The notes under the pieces are model-generated. The model saw only the letters and a program-made list of their open reading frames with translations. It had not been told where the DNA came from and made no database searches. 57,580 nucleotides of DNA. Origin: an uncultured Bacteroidales bacterium (GTDB lineage Bacteria; Bacteroidota; Bacteroidia; Bacteroidales; Bacteroidaceae). Of the stretch, positions 1 through 8,953 are shown in pieces. The position numbers were made by a program, and so were the translations under genes. The DNA lies in contig CADCGD010000019.1 in NCBI GenBank assembly GCA_902800925.1, positions 1-57,580 of the forward strand. The letters run 5' to 3'. How positions within the stretch are numbered: position 1 is the first letter of the stretch; each line of letters opens with the position of its first letter.

Positions 1-121
1 AACTCAATTTTGCCAGATATTTTTCGGTATCAAGGCCTGATTAGAGTGTTAATATATGTAACCCTGGCTCAAAAAAAGGCACTTTTTCAGTAGGCTCTGT
101 AGAGAGGGATTGCAGCAATCT

Positions 122-253
122 GACGTTTCACATTGCTTTCACAACGCCATCACACCTATATATCGGTACGAGTATGACTGTCCCATGTTCAACAACAGCT
201 GTCTCGTGAACGAGATACGGTGTGAAATGTCTGTGAAAGCAATGTGAAACGTC
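122..253. repeat. 132-nt hairpin element with 21-22 bp terminal inverted repeat
   Basis: Positions 122-142 (gacgtttcacattgctttc + ac) are the exact reverse complement of 233-253. One further pair (143/232) extends the stem to 22 bp. Inside it tcacacc (150-156) pairs with ggtgtga (219-225), and tctcg/cgaga (202-206/211-215) makes a small inner hairpin. No coding frame fits. It could be a folded RNA, a cruciform or a MITE-like remnant; I see no target-site duplication. The rest of 1-488 holds no gene I can support, only the promoters listed separately. Confidence 0.6.
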
Positions 254-373
254 CGGAGGCCCCTTCCACCCGCGAAGCACACGCAAACCGCTTATATACA
301 AGCACTTTCAGAAATGCGTGAAAGGTGAAGGCTATATTTTGTTTACAACGGATTGGCACAGGTATTTTTTTCT

Positions 374-395
374 TACCTTTGACCCTTGGTCAAAG
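374..395 (+). promoter_or_regulatory. Possible upstream promoter with overlapping palindrome
   Basis: TACCTTTG at 374-381 matches the Bacteroidota -7 box. It overlaps the palindrome ctttgacc-ctt-ggtcaaag (77-84 and 88-95 of the 300s), which could be an operator. No clear -33 TTTG lies at the usual distance. It would act as a distal promoter for prfC; the nearer promoter at 435-465 is stronger. Confidence 0.35.
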
Positions 396-434
396 TTGGC
401 TGCACCTCGAAAATGAAAATAAATGCAAATTTAT

Positions 435-465
435 TTTGCATTTTGCTCGGTTTGCACTATCTTTG
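435..465 (+). promoter_or_regulatory. Promoter of prfC
   Basis: TTTG at 435-438, 19 nt, then TATCTTTG at 458-465, an exact fit to the Bacteroidota sigma-ABfr consensus. Transcription should begin near 472, so the upstream in-frame ATG at 423 cannot be used and translation must begin at the GTG at 489. Confidence 0.8.
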
Positions 466-488
466 CAGGCTCAAATAAATATAATAAG

Positions 489-2090
489 GTGAATCAGGAA
501 ATAGAACGCAGGCGAACATTCGCCATTATATCGCACCCGGACGCTGGTAAGACCACACTGACAGAGAAGTTCCTGCTGTTTGGTGGTCAAATCCAGGTGG
601 CAGGTGCTGTGAAGAACAACAAGATTAAGAAGACCGCTACTTCCGACTGGATGGACATTGAGAAGCAGCGTGGTATTTCTGTATCGACCTCTGTGATGGA
701 GTTCGACTATACGCCCCCCGTGGACGACGGTTCTCCCGCCGTCGAATATAAGGTGAACATTCTGGATACCCCAGGTCACCAGGACTTTGCCGAGGATACG
801 TACCGCACATTGACGGCTGTGGACTCTGCCATCATCGTGGTAGACGGTGCCAAGGGTGTAGAAACACAGACACGTAAGCTGATGAACGTATGCCGCATGA
901 GGAATACGCCCGTCATCATCTTCATCAACAAGATGGACCGTGAGGGTCGTGACCCCTTCGACCTGCTGGACGAGTTGGAACAGGAACTGGAAATCAAGGT
1001 GCGCCCGCTGTCGTGGCCCATCAACCAGGGTGCGAAGTTCAAGGGTGTGTATAACATCTACGAGAACAAGCTTGACCTGTTCACGCCCGACAAGCAGCGC
1101 GTGACAGAAAAGGTCAGTGTGGATATCAACAGTAGTGTGCTCGACGATTTTGTCGGAGAGAGTGACGCGAACAAGCTCCGCGAGGACTTGGAACTGGTGG
1201 ATGGCGTATATCCTGAGTTCGAGGTAGAAACCTACCGTTCGGCAGAGGTGGCCCCCGTATTCTTCGGTTCGGCACTGAACAACTTCGGTGTGCAGGAGCT
1301 GTTGAACTGCTTCGTAGAGATAGCACCCAGTCCCAAGCCTACAAAGGCTGAGGAGCGCATGGTGCAGCCCGAAGAACAGAAATTCACGGGTTTCATCTTT
1401 AAGATTACCGCTAATATTGACCCCAACCACCGCTCGTGTATTGCTTTCTGCAAGGTGTGCTCAGGAAAGTTCCAGCGCAACCAGCCGTACCTGCATGTGC
1501 GTCAGGGTAAGACACTGCGCTTCTCGTCGCCTACACAGTTTATGGCACAGCGCAAGAGTACCATTGACGAGGCATGGCCAGGAGACATTGTGGGTCTGCC
1601 CGATACTGGCGGCATGTTCAAGATTGGTGATACCATCACCGAGGGGGAACAGCTCCACTTCCGTGGACTGCCTTCATTCTCGCCCGAACTGTTTAAGTAT
1701 ATCGAGAACGACGACCCCATGAAGTCGAAGCAGTTGCAGAAGGGTATCGACCAGTTGATGGATGAGGGTGTGGCTCAGTTGTTCGTCAACCAGTTCAACA
1801 ACCGCAAGATTATCGGTACGGTGGGTCAGTTGCAGTTTGAAGTCATCCAGTATCGCTTGGAGAACGAGTACAATGCCAAGTGTCGCTGGGAACCTGTACA
1901 CCTGTATAAGGCGTGCTGGATAGAAAGTGACGACGAGAAAGAATTGGACAACTTCAAGAAGCGCAAGTACCAGTATATGGCGAAAGACAAGGAGGGTAGG
2001 GACGTCTTCTTGGCTGACTCCGGCTATGTGCTCAGTATGGCGCAGCAAGACTTTGGGCGAATTAAATTTCACTTTACCAGTGAATTTTAA
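489..2090 (+). CDS. prfC: Peptide chain release factor 3 (RF3)
   Basis: Translational GTPase that recycles RF1/RF2 from the ribosome after termination. Starting at GTG 489 gives 533 aa, close to the 529 aa of E. coli RF3. The G domain shows HPDAGKTT (P-loop, about residues 16-23), QRGISV (switch I), DTPGHQDF (G3) and NKMD (G4). The RF3-type domains II and III follow, ending in IKFHFTSEF. The in-frame ATG at 423 lies upstream of the -7 box and encodes a non-conserved leader, so it is rejected. The stop codon abuts a heptad repeat tract. A Sua5/YrdC gene follows after 33 nt. EF-G is excluded by length and by the RF3-type motifs. Confidence 0.96.
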   Translation: MNQEIERRRTFAIISHPDAGKTTLTEKFLLFGGQIQVAGAVKNNKIKKTATSDWMDIEKQRGISVSTSVMEFDYTPPVDDGSPAVEYKVNILDTPGHQDFAEDTYRTLTAVDSAIIVVDGAKGVETQTRKLMNVCRMRNTPVIIFINKMDREGRDPFDLLDELEQELEIKVRPLSWPINQGAKFKGVYNIYENKLDLFTPDKQRVTEKVSVDINSSVLDDFVGESDANKLREDLELVDGVYPEFEVETYRSAEVAPVFFGSALNNFGVQELLNCFVEIAPSPKPTKAEERMVQPEEQKFTGFIFKITANIDPNHRSCIAFCKVCSGKFQRNQPYLHVRQGKTLRFSSPTQFMAQRKSTIDEAWPGDIVGLPDTGGMFKIGDTITEGEQLHFRGLPSFSPELFKYIENDDPMKSKQLQKGIDQLMDEGVAQLFVNQFNNRKIIGTVGQLQFEVIQYRLENEYNAKCRWEPVHLYKACWIESDDEKELDNFKKRKYQYMAKDKEGRDVFLADSGYVLSMAQQDFGRIKFHFTSEF

Positions 2091-2123
2091 TTCTAATTGA
2101 GAATTGAAAATTGAAAATTGAGA
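2091..2123. repeat. Heptad tract (gagaatt family) between prfC and tsaC
   Basis: AT-rich run of degenerate 7-mers (attgaga, attgaaa, attgaaa, attgaga) filling the whole gap between the prfC stop and the tsaC start. It leaves no room for a Shine-Dalgarno sequence. It is the same family as the tracts at 9707-9736, 14780-14815, 15465-15506, 15872-15903 and 44044-44118. Confidence 0.7.
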
Positions 2124-2729
2124 ATGACAAGAGAAGAGGATATTAAGAAGGCGGTGGAAGTGCTGCGAAAGGGTGGGGTGATACTCTATCCGACAGACAC
2201 GGTGTGGGGCATTGGCTGTGATGCGACGAATGTGGAGGCTGTGAAGCGCGTGTATGAGATTAAGCAGCGCGACGACTCGAAAGCACTGATATGTCTGGTG
2301 GACAGCGATGCCCGTATGCAAAGATATTTCCGAAACGTTCCTGATGTTGCCTGGCAGTTGATAGATAGCCTGAAAGGATCCGACGGAGAACCGTCGGGAG
2401 TGGTGGCTGGCAAGCCCACCACCATCATCCTTGATGGAGCCATCAACCTCGCACCGAACCTGATTGCTGAGGACGGCAGTCTGGGTATCCGTATTACTAA
2501 CGAGCCTTTCTCCAAGGAACTGTGCTACCGTTTTCAGAAGGCGCTGGTGAGCACGTCGGCCAATATCAGCGGCGAGCCTGCTGCCCAGAACTACTGCGAT
2601 ATAGACCCTCGCATCATCGAACAGGTGGACTACGTCTGCTGGAGCCGTCGTCAGGAGCATAAGCCCCATACACCCAGCAGCATCATCCGACTGAAGGCTG
2701 ACGGTGAAGTGACGATTATTAGAAATTAG
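2124..2729 (+). CDS. tsaC: L-threonylcarbamoyladenylate synthase (YrdC/Sua5 family)
   Basis: Makes threonylcarbamoyl-AMP from threonine, bicarbonate and ATP for the t6A37 modification of ANN-decoding tRNAs. The 201-aa protein is essentially one YrdC domain: GGVILYPTDTVWGIGCDA near residue 20, KQRDDSKALICLV with the KxR motif near residue 50, SLGIRITNEPF mid-protein and LVSTSANISGEPA near residue 140. It lacks the extra C-terminal Sua5 domain, so it is TsaC-like in size. ATG 2124 is chosen; a TTG six bases upstream lies in the heptad tract, and the ATG itself sits at that tract's edge. Probably co-transcribed with prfC. Confidence 0.93.
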   Translation: MTREEDIKKAVEVLRKGGVILYPTDTVWGIGCDATNVEAVKRVYEIKQRDDSKALICLVDSDARMQRYFRNVPDVAWQLIDSLKGSDGEPSGVVAGKPTTIILDGAINLAPNLIAEDGSLGIRITNEPFSKELCYRFQKALVSTSANISGEPAAQNYCDIDPRIIEQVDYVCWSRRQEHKPHTPSSIIRLKADGEVTIIRN

Positions 2730-2731
2730 CG

Positions 2732-2763
2732 GCGCATTCGCTAAATGATAGTTGACAAATTAA
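2732..2763. repeat. Partial gcattcgct/aaatgata repeat
   Basis: Short stretch (gcgcattcgctaaatgatag then ttgacaaatta) just after the tsaC stop. It matches the outer part of the stem-loop element seen complete at 13727-13821. It looks like a solo end of that element. Confidence 0.5.
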
Positions 2764-2782
2764 ATAATTAAAAAATCAAATA

Positions 2783-3493
2783 ATGAAAGGACTGATTAGA
2801 AAGGGGCTGCTAACCATTGCGTGCAGCATGGCAGTGGGCATGGCCACGGCTCAGGAGAAGTTGGAGACAACGCTGAATGCCGATGTGGTGAGTACTTATG
2901 TGTGGCGCGGTATGGACCTTGGCAATGCCAGTCTGCAACCTACGCTGGGCATAGCATGGAAAGGGCTGAGCCTGTCGGCATGGGGCTCGGTGGGTATAGC
3001 TCGTGCAGAAGACATGAAGGAGCTTGACCTCACACTGCAATATACCACGGGCGGACTGACGCTGGGCGTCGTAGACTATTGGAACGACACAGCCGACAAG
3101 CGCTATCTCTACTATCAGACACACGGCACCGGACACGCCTTTGAGGGCTTTGTGGGTTACGACTTCGGACCGCTAAGCCTCTCATGGCAGACCATCTTTG
3201 CCGGTAACGACGGTAAAAACAATCAGGGCAAGCGTGCCTACTCGTCGTATGCAGAGCTGCAGGCGCCCTTCCGTCTGGCATCGTGCGACTGGGAGGCTAC
3301 CGTGGGAGTCGTGCCTTATGCTACTACCTTCTATGAAACAACTGGCTTTGCAGTGACCAATGTGACTCTGCAAGCCTCGAAAGCAGTAAAGGTTACCGAT
3401 AGCTTCTCGCTGCCTGTCTTTGCTCAAGTGGTGGCCAATCCCTGTCATGGGAATGCCTATTTTGTCTTTGGTATAACGATTTCAGCAGATTGA
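2783..3493 (+). CDS. Predicted outer-membrane beta-barrel protein (TorF/Gcw_chp-like)
   Basis: 236 aa with a Sec signal peptide (basic start, hydrophobic core, ATAQ cleavage near residue 23). Alternating short beta-strands rich in Trp, Tyr and Gly follow. 'DVVSTYVWRGMDLGNASLQP' close to the mature N-terminus is the pattern of Gcw_chp/TorF putative porins, and the chain ends in short strands as barrels do. The substrate is unknown. It begins a same-strand run with the decarboxylase-like lipoprotein (1-nt gap), SpoIIE phosphatase and ClC gene, suggesting a role in envelope transport or stress. The family call rests on pattern only. Confidence 0.6.
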   Translation: MKGLIRKGLLTIACSMAVGMATAQEKLETTLNADVVSTYVWRGMDLGNASLQPTLGIAWKGLSLSAWGSVGIARAEDMKELDLTLQYTTGGLTLGVVDYWNDTADKRYLYYQTHGTGHAFEGFVGYDFGPLSLSWQTIFAGNDGKNNQGKRAYSSYAELQAPFRLASCDWEATVGVVPYATTFYETTGFAVTNVTLQASKAVKVTDSFSLPVFAQVVANPCHGNAYFVFGITISAD

Positions 3494-3494
3494 T

Positions 3495-4769
3495 ATGATG
3501 AAGAAGAACGCTCTTTGGCTATGGTTTGTAGCAGTGCTGGCCGTCAACGTGCTGACTGCCTGTCAGAAAGACGACGATGATAATACAGCGCCCGAACCGC
3601 AGCGACAGCATACGGAGGCCGTAACGGCTCTGAAAGGCATCTGTGACACGAATCAGGAAGTAAGACAACTGCTGGAGCATGCCATCCGACAGGCCGCCTC
3701 CATCAATCCCGACAGACGATATAACCCCGCACAGTCGCTGGAGGAGTTCTACGACTTCGTAGACTGGAACGTGCGCTGTCTGCCCTGGGACGTGATGCTG
3801 CATCAGGCACCTGGTGAATATGGTAGCTCGCTCTACGGACGTACCGATCAAGGAATAGGCTACTTCTGGTTCGTCGTAGACCAGCCCCTCGACGAGTTGC
3901 GCGACCGTGGCTTCTTCTATCCCACCGTGGAATTCGTGGAGCCCTTTGCCTCGTGGCTCTCTACCTATAGTCAGTCGTGGGGCGATTGGCTGTCGACTGA
4001 GGAGAGCTGGAACGATACCTACTACCAGATGGTGAGAGACGATCCCGACTGGGGACTGGACAGGGGCTGGTATGGCACGGGCAACCTGTGGCGCACCTAT
4101 AACGAGTTCTTTGCCCGCAAACTGGCATCGCCCGACATGCGCCCCATAGCAGATGCAGAGGTGGTGGCACCCGTAGACTCATGGCCCAAGATGACGTGGC
4201 ATATCGACGACCAGAACCAGCTGGTATATGCTGCCGACCTGCAGATTAAGACGGCAAAGATATCGGACATCGCACAGCTCATTGGTAAGGACTCACAGTA
4301 TAAGGACGCCTTTGCCGGTGGAACGCTGACACATACCTTCCTCGACGTCAACGACTATCACCGCTATCATGCGCCCGTAGACGGCGTGCTGCGCGAGTTG
4401 CGCACCATTCCTGGTGTCTCGGCAGGTGGCGGATATACTCTCTGGGATAATGACTCTAAGCTGTACTACTACGTCAACGACCTGGGCTTCCAGATGGTAG
4501 AGACACGCGCCTGTGCCATCATCGAGACAGCAGAGTACGGACTGGTGGCAATGATGCCTGTGGGCATGTCGCAGATATGTTCCGTGAACTGGATTCCCGA
4601 GCTGCACGTTGGTCAGGAGTTGCATCGTGGCGACGAGATGGGCTACTTCATGTTTGGCGGCTCAGACATCGTGCTGCTGTTCCAGCGTGGCGTAGAGGTA
4701 GACATCCTGCATCATGGCGACCACATACTGATGGGAGAAGGATATGCTAACCTAAGAAACAAGAATTAG
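3495..4769 (+). CDS. Phosphatidylserine decarboxylase-family lipoprotein
   Basis: 424 aa with a lipoprotein signal ('VNVLTACQK', Cys near residue 23), so it is exported and lipid-anchored. An N-terminal region of about 180 aa is not recognised. The C-terminal half matches the PSD family: NEFFARKL, VVAPVDS, the DYHRYHAPVDG motif and a terminal GGSDIVLLFQ. In PSD the serine of the L/G-G-S-T motif is where self-cleavage creates the pyruvoyl group; here Ser is kept but Thr is Asp. An exported lipoprotein form differs from the usual cytoplasmic-membrane enzyme, so the substrate may not be phosphatidylserine. Two tandem ATGs occur (3495, 3498). Coupled to the preceding barrel gene. Confidence 0.8.
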   Translation: MMKKNALWLWFVAVLAVNVLTACQKDDDDNTAPEPQRQHTEAVTALKGICDTNQEVRQLLEHAIRQAASINPDRRYNPAQSLEEFYDFVDWNVRCLPWDVMLHQAPGEYGSSLYGRTDQGIGYFWFVVDQPLDELRDRGFFYPTVEFVEPFASWLSTYSQSWGDWLSTEESWNDTYYQMVRDDPDWGLDRGWYGTGNLWRTYNEFFARKLASPDMRPIADAEVVAPVDSWPKMTWHIDDQNQLVYAADLQIKTAKISDIAQLIGKDSQYKDAFAGGTLTHTFLDVNDYHRYHAPVDGVLRELRTIPGVSAGGGYTLWDNDSKLYYYVNDLGFQMVETRACAIIETAEYGLVAMMPVGMSQICSVNWIPELHVGQELHRGDEMGYFMFGGSDIVLLFQRGVEVDILHHGDHILMGEGYANLRNKN

Positions 4770-4773
4770 CCCC

Positions 4774-6594
4774 ATGAAACTGTCGCGAATATTAGAAGGT
4801 TCTGTAGCTCAACGCACTACCGTCTTCATGGTGAGCATGGTGACGGTGGTCATCTTGGTGGCTGGCATCTGGCAGATAAGACTGTTGCACCATTCCACCG
4901 AGGAGCAGATGCAACATAATGCCGACCATGCGATGTCGGCAGCCGTCAAGGTGATAGACAACCGCATGGCTACCGTAGAAGCGTCAGTGGGTACGGCAGC
5001 AGCCTATGCCGATATGCTGGCTACTGACGAAGGACAGGCTTACTCGCTGTTGCAACGCCTGATAGATGCTGACGAGGATATCACCGCAGTGACGCTGCTC
5101 TATAAGGAAAACTTTTTCCCTGAGCACGGACGCTATTTCGCACCGACCATCTCCAGAGGTACTGCGGAGGGCTTGCTGGTGAAAGACGAGATAGGGGGGC
5201 CGGAGAATGACTTCTGCTATCTGGAGACCGACAGCAACTGGATATATACCAACAAGCTGGACAAAGGCTACTGGTGTCTGCCTTATGTGGACTCGATGTC
5301 AACGAATCGTCCGCTGGTGACCTATAGTGTGCCGCTGCACGACGCGAATAACAAGATTTATGCCGTGTTGTGTGCCGATGTAGACCTTCAGTGGGTGCGC
5401 CAGATTGTGGAAGGTGCCAAGCCCTACGACTTTGCCACCACGAGCGTGATGAGTCGTGACGGACAATATATCTGCCGACAGGACTCCGTCTTCGAGGGTT
5501 ATCTCCTGGAGGGCAAGGTAGACCGTGTGTTGTGGAAGGTAGGCTTCAAGATTCCTAAGGACCGCATCATGAGGGAGCCCAACCTGTTGCTCAACAATAT
5601 GATTGGCATCCTGCTGGTGTTGCTGATGGCAGTATCGGCAGTGCTCTACTTCGTCATCAGACGACAGCTGAAGCCCCTCAAGCAGTTGGCAGAATCTACG
5701 GAGGAGCTGGCTCGCGGTACGTTTGATGTGGAGCTGCCCGTGATTACGACGCACGACGAGGTGAGAAACCTGCGCGACTCGTTTGAGCAGATGCAGCACT
5801 CGCTGGCAAACTATATTGAGGAACTGAAGATAACGACAGCGTCGAAGGCCATGATGGAGAGCGAGCTGAAGGTGGCTAGCGACATACAGCGCTCTATGCT
5901 GCCCAAGATATTCCCGCCATATCCCGACCGCAAGGACTTTGACGTATATGGTGAGCTGACGCCTGCCAAGGCGGTGGGTGGCGACCTCTTCGACTTCTAC
6001 ATCCGCGACGAGCAGTTCTTCTTCTGCATAGGCGACGTATCGGGCAAGGGCGTTCCTGCCTCTTTGGTGATGGCGGTGACGAGAACACTGTTCCGCACGG
6101 TATCTGCCCAGGTATCGAGCCCCGACGTCATCGTCAGCATGCTGAACAACGCTATGGCCGACGGTAACGACTCGAATATGTTTGTCACCCTGTTTGTGGG
6201 TGTGCTGGATATCGCTACTGGACGAATGACCTATTGCAATGCAGGACACGACGCCCCCTTGCTGGTGAGACAGACGGATGCGCCCGACTTCCTGCCAGCA
6301 GATCCAAACCTGCCCGTAGGCGTAATGACCGACTGGACATTCTCGCTACAGGAGACCGTGATACCTGTCGATACCACCATCTTCCTCTATACGGACGGAT
6401 TGACGGAGGCAGAGAACATAGACCATGCACAGTTTGGCGAGGAGCGCATCGTAGAAGTGGCGCGCACGGCATCGCTGCTGCCTCGAGAGTTTGTGACTAC
6501 GATGGCGGAGCATGTGAGAGCATTTGTGAATGGTGCCGACCAGAGTGACGACCTCACGCTGTTAGCGATACATTACAAAGGACAGAATATATAA
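4774..6594 (+). CDS. Membrane sensor with HAMP and SpoIIE/RsbU-type phosphatase domain
   Basis: 606 aa. One TM helix near residues 15-38 and another near 273-295 flank a periplasmic Cache-like sensor. A HAMP linker follows (RRQLKPLKQLAESTEELARG, about 297-350), then a short coiled coil and a C-terminal PPM/SpoIIE phosphatase (about 370-606). Metal-binding motifs are intact: GGDLFDF, GDVSGKGVPAS, LYTDGLTEAEN and DDLTLLAI. Such proteins dephosphorylate anti-sigma antagonists in partner-switching pathways. No STAS antagonist or anti-sigma kinase lies in this window, so its target is elsewhere or different. It begins 4 nt after the lipoprotein gene and 9 nt before the ClC gene, a tight operon. 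Confidence 0.9.
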   Translation: MKLSRILEGSVAQRTTVFMVSMVTVVILVAGIWQIRLLHHSTEEQMQHNADHAMSAAVKVIDNRMATVEASVGTAAAYADMLATDEGQAYSLLQRLIDADEDITAVTLLYKENFFPEHGRYFAPTISRGTAEGLLVKDEIGGPENDFCYLETDSNWIYTNKLDKGYWCLPYVDSMSTNRPLVTYSVPLHDANNKIYAVLCADVDLQWVRQIVEGAKPYDFATTSVMSRDGQYICRQDSVFEGYLLEGKVDRVLWKVGFKIPKDRIMREPNLLLNNMIGILLVLLMAVSAVLYFVIRRQLKPLKQLAESTEELARGTFDVELPVITTHDEVRNLRDSFEQMQHSLANYIEELKITTASKAMMESELKVASDIQRSMLPKIFPPYPDRKDFDVYGELTPAKAVGGDLFDFYIRDEQFFFCIGDVSGKGVPASLVMAVTRTLFRTVSAQVSSPDVIVSMLNNAMADGNDSNMFVTLFVGVLDIATGRMTYCNAGHDAPLLVRQTDAPDFLPADPNLPVGVMTDWTFSLQETVIPVDTTIFLYTDGLTEAENIDHAQFGEERIVEVARTASLLPREFVTTMAEHVRAFVNGADQSDDLTLLAIHYKGQNI

Positions 6595-6603
6595 AAAGGA
6601 ATA

Positions 6604-8412
6604 ATGGAGAATACGTCCAAAGAGTTGAAACGCCCTGAATGGCTGGTGAAACTGCACGACTGGCGCGTGGCGAATGTCAGTGACAAGACGTTCTTGCTCA
6701 TTCTGGCATTCTTGGTGGGTGTACTGTCTGCTGTGGCCGCCTTTGTGCTGCACGGACTCATCAACACCATCGTGGCGCTGTTGACAGGTAGTTTCCATGC
6801 GGACACCTACAACTGGCTCTATCTGGTATATCCGGTGGTGGGTATCTGGCTGACATCACTGTTTGTGCGTTATGTGGTCAGAGACAATATCTCGCATGGT
6901 ATCACACGCATCCTCTATGCCATCTCCTCGAACCGTTCCCGACTGAAGGGACATAATACGTGGTCTTCAGTCATCGCTTCTGCTATTACCATCGGCTTTG
7001 GTGGTTCGGTGGGTGCCGAGGCACCTATCGTACTGACAGGTTCGGCCATTGGCTCTAACCTCGGACAGTTGTTCCGGCTGGATAATAAGACGCTGATGAC
7101 GCTGGTGGGCTGTGGTGCAGCAGGTGCTATTGCGGGCATCTTCAAGGCCCCGATAGCAGGACTGGTGTTCACGTTGGAGGTGCTGATGATTGACATGACG
7201 ATGTCGGCACTGTTGCCTATCCTCGTATCGTGCGTGACAGCAACGTGTTTCACTTACTTGTTTAGTGGCAATGCTGTGCTGTTCTCGTTCCATCTGGATT
7301 CTGATTGGACCGTAGAGCGCGTTCCGGCCTGCATCCTGCTGGGCATCACCTGTGGCTTCGTATCGCTCTACTTCATCCGTACGATGACCGTTTGCGAGGA
7401 CCTCTTTGCACGTTTCAAGAACAAACCTTATATCAAGTTGCTTATCGGCGGTGCTACGCTGAGTACGCTCATCTTCCTCTTCCCATCGCTCTATGGTGAG
7501 GGCTACCATTCTATCAACCTGCTGCTCAACGGAAAGACAGAGGCCGACTGGAACCAGATACTCGACGGCTCACTGTTCTATGGACATAGCGAGTATATCA
7601 TCCTCTATCTGGCACTGGTACTCTTTACGAAGGTCTTTGCCACCTCGGCAACGAATGGTGGCGGCGGCTGTGGTGGTACCTTCGCGCCCTCGCTATTCAT
7701 CGGCTGCTTTACGGGCTTCCTGTTCTCACGTCTGTGGAATATGAACCAGATAGGTGTCTACGTGCCGGAGAAGAACTTTGCCCTGATGGGTATGGCGGGC
7801 GTGATGTCGGGTGTGATGCATGCCCCGCTGACGGGTATCTTCCTCATTGCCGAGATTACCAGTGGCTACGATCTCTTCATGCCGCTGATGATTGTCTCGG
7901 TGTCGGCCTATCTGACCATCAATATCTTTGAGCCTCACAGCATCTATGGCATGCGTCTGGCCAAGCAGGGACGACTGGTGACCCACCATACCGACCATGC
8001 GGTGCTGACACTGATGAGTCTGGACTCTGTCATTGACCGCGACTACCAAGGGGTGGACCCTGATATGGAACTGGGACAGATGGTTCATAAGATCAGTCGT
8101 TCGCATACCGACGTATTGCCGGTGACCGATGCGGCAGGAACGTTGTTGGGGGAGATAGACATCCGGAAGATACGTCATGTGGTGTTCCGCACAGAGCTGT
8201 ACAACCACTTCAAGGCGCAACAGCTGATGGTGGAGCCTGCTGCGGTGCTGAGCGATGGTACACCGATGACGGAGGTGATGAAGACCTTTGAGCGTACACA
8301 GGCCGACTGGTTGCCCGTGCTCGACATAGAAAACCATCTAAAGGGTTATATCTCGCGCAAGCGTATGTACACGATGTATCGTAAGATAGTCCGTGACTTT
8401 AGTCAAGAGTAG
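6604..8412 (+). CDS. ClC-type chloride channel/transporter with C-terminal CBS pair
   Basis: 602 aa. The ClC core (about 1-430) shows many hydrophobic helices, GSVGAEAPIVLTG (the GxxGxExP selectivity region with the gating Glu), GAAGAIAGIFKAPIAG and GGGCGGTFAPSLFIG. Two CBS motifs follow (about 445-595: DYQGVDPDMELGQMVHKI and QQLMVEPAAVLSDGTPMTEV), which usually bind adenine nucleotides. AAGGA lies 5 nt before ATG 6604. It may be a Cl-/H+ antiporter or a channel; motif inspection cannot decide. Grouping with a SpoIIE phosphatase sensor and envelope proteins suggests a stress-linked operon (inference). The stop runs directly into a tandem GC-rich repeat. Confidence 0.92.
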   Translation: MENTSKELKRPEWLVKLHDWRVANVSDKTFLLILAFLVGVLSAVAAFVLHGLINTIVALLTGSFHADTYNWLYLVYPVVGIWLTSLFVRYVVRDNISHGITRILYAISSNRSRLKGHNTWSSVIASAITIGFGGSVGAEAPIVLTGSAIGSNLGQLFRLDNKTLMTLVGCGAAGAIAGIFKAPIAGLVFTLEVLMIDMTMSALLPILVSCVTATCFTYLFSGNAVLFSFHLDSDWTVERVPACILLGITCGFVSLYFIRTMTVCEDLFARFKNKPYIKLLIGGATLSTLIFLFPSLYGEGYHSINLLLNGKTEADWNQILDGSLFYGHSEYIILYLALVLFTKVFATSATNGGGGCGGTFAPSLFIGCFTGFLFSRLWNMNQIGVYVPEKNFALMGMAGVMSGVMHAPLTGIFLIAEITSGYDLFMPLMIVSVSAYLTINIFEPHSIYGMRLAKQGRLVTHHTDHAVLTLMSLDSVIDRDYQGVDPDMELGQMVHKISRSHTDVLPVTDAAGTLLGEIDIRKIRHVVFRTELYNHFKAQQLMVEPAAVLSDGTPMTEVMKTFERTQADWLPVLDIENHLKGYISRKRMYTMYRKIVRDFSQE

Positions 8413-8461
8413 GCGGGCAAAGCGGGCAAGGCGGGCAAGGCGGGCAAGGCGGGCTTTGCCC
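8413..8461. repeat. 9-bp tandem repeat ending in a GGGC-TTT-GCCC hairpin
   Basis: Five units of gcgggcaag (first gcgggcaaa, last gcgggcttt) starting one base after the ClC stop, closed by gccc. The last unit forms GGGC-TTT-GCCC, and earlier GGGCAA units could also pair with TTGCCC. An AT heptad tract follows at once. This GC-palindrome-then-heptad layout recurs at 10886, 13863 and 41970. Confidence 0.75.
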
Positions 8462-8583
8462 TAATTGATAAATGATAATTGATAAATTGCTACCGCCTAT
8501 TTAGGCCAATATAAAAAAAGCATATTGATAACGACAACATATTGATAACAAAACAGATGACTCTACAATATATAAGATAGCAG

Positions 8584-8943
8584 ATGACCCAAGATAATTT
8601 ATTGACAGAGAAAAGTATTGAGTTTGCCATAAGAATGACAAACTGTTATAAATATTTGACGGAGGAGAAAAATGAATACATTATGTCTAAACAGATGTTT
8701 CGAAGCGGTACAAGTATCGGGGCAAATATTCATGAAGGAATACAAGCTCAGAGTAAGGCGGATTTTGTCAGCAAGTTAAGTATAGCTTTGAAAGAAGCTA
8801 GCGAAACATCGTATTGGTTGGTTGTCTTAAATAGAGCCGATTTTTTAGACGAAAAATTATATCTGTCATTAAAAGCAGATGTTGATGAAATAATACGTAT
8901 ATTAGTAGCCTCCATAAAGACTACGAAGAAAAATATGGTATGA
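8584..8943 (+). CDS. Four-helix-bundle protein, 23S rRNA intervening-sequence (S23) family, copy 1
   Basis: 119 aa, all helical. The family signature FRSGTSIGANIHEGIQAQSK (about 39-58) is followed by DFVSKLSIALKEASETSYWL. S23/IVS proteins were first found encoded in stem-loop insertions of 23S rRNA genes; free copies are common in Bacteroidota and their function is not known. They are structurally related to the Avd accessory protein of diversity-generating retroelements, but no reverse transcriptase or template repeat is present here. The gene is clearly more AT-rich than its neighbours, separates the ClC and fmt genes, and is flanked by inverted heptad arms. It is closely similar to the protein at 15507-15860. 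Confidence 0.88.
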   Translation: MTQDNLLTEKSIEFAIRMTNCYKYLTEEKNEYIMSKQMFRSGTSIGANIHEGIQAQSKADFVSKLSIALKEASETSYWLVVLNRADFLDEKLYLSLKADVDEIIRILVASIKTTKKNMV

Positions 8944-8953
8944 TCGAGTATCC

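Noticed and set aside
1-121. Possible 3' end of an upstream gene at the window edge
   Set aside because: Short plus-strand frames end at 38-93 but none gives a recognisable C-terminus; too little sequence to support a call.
1674-2669. 331-codon minus-strand open frame over prfC/tsaC
   Set aside because: Antisense to two conserved genes and crosses the heptad tract; no domain resemblance.
5299-6249. 316-codon minus-strand open frame inside the SpoIIE phosphatase gene
   Set aside because: Antisense shadow; the plus-strand frame has all phosphatase motifs.
8584-8943. Diversity-generating retroelement (Avd-like protein)
   Set aside because: No reverse transcriptase, template repeat or variable target gene nearby; the S23/IVS family fits better.
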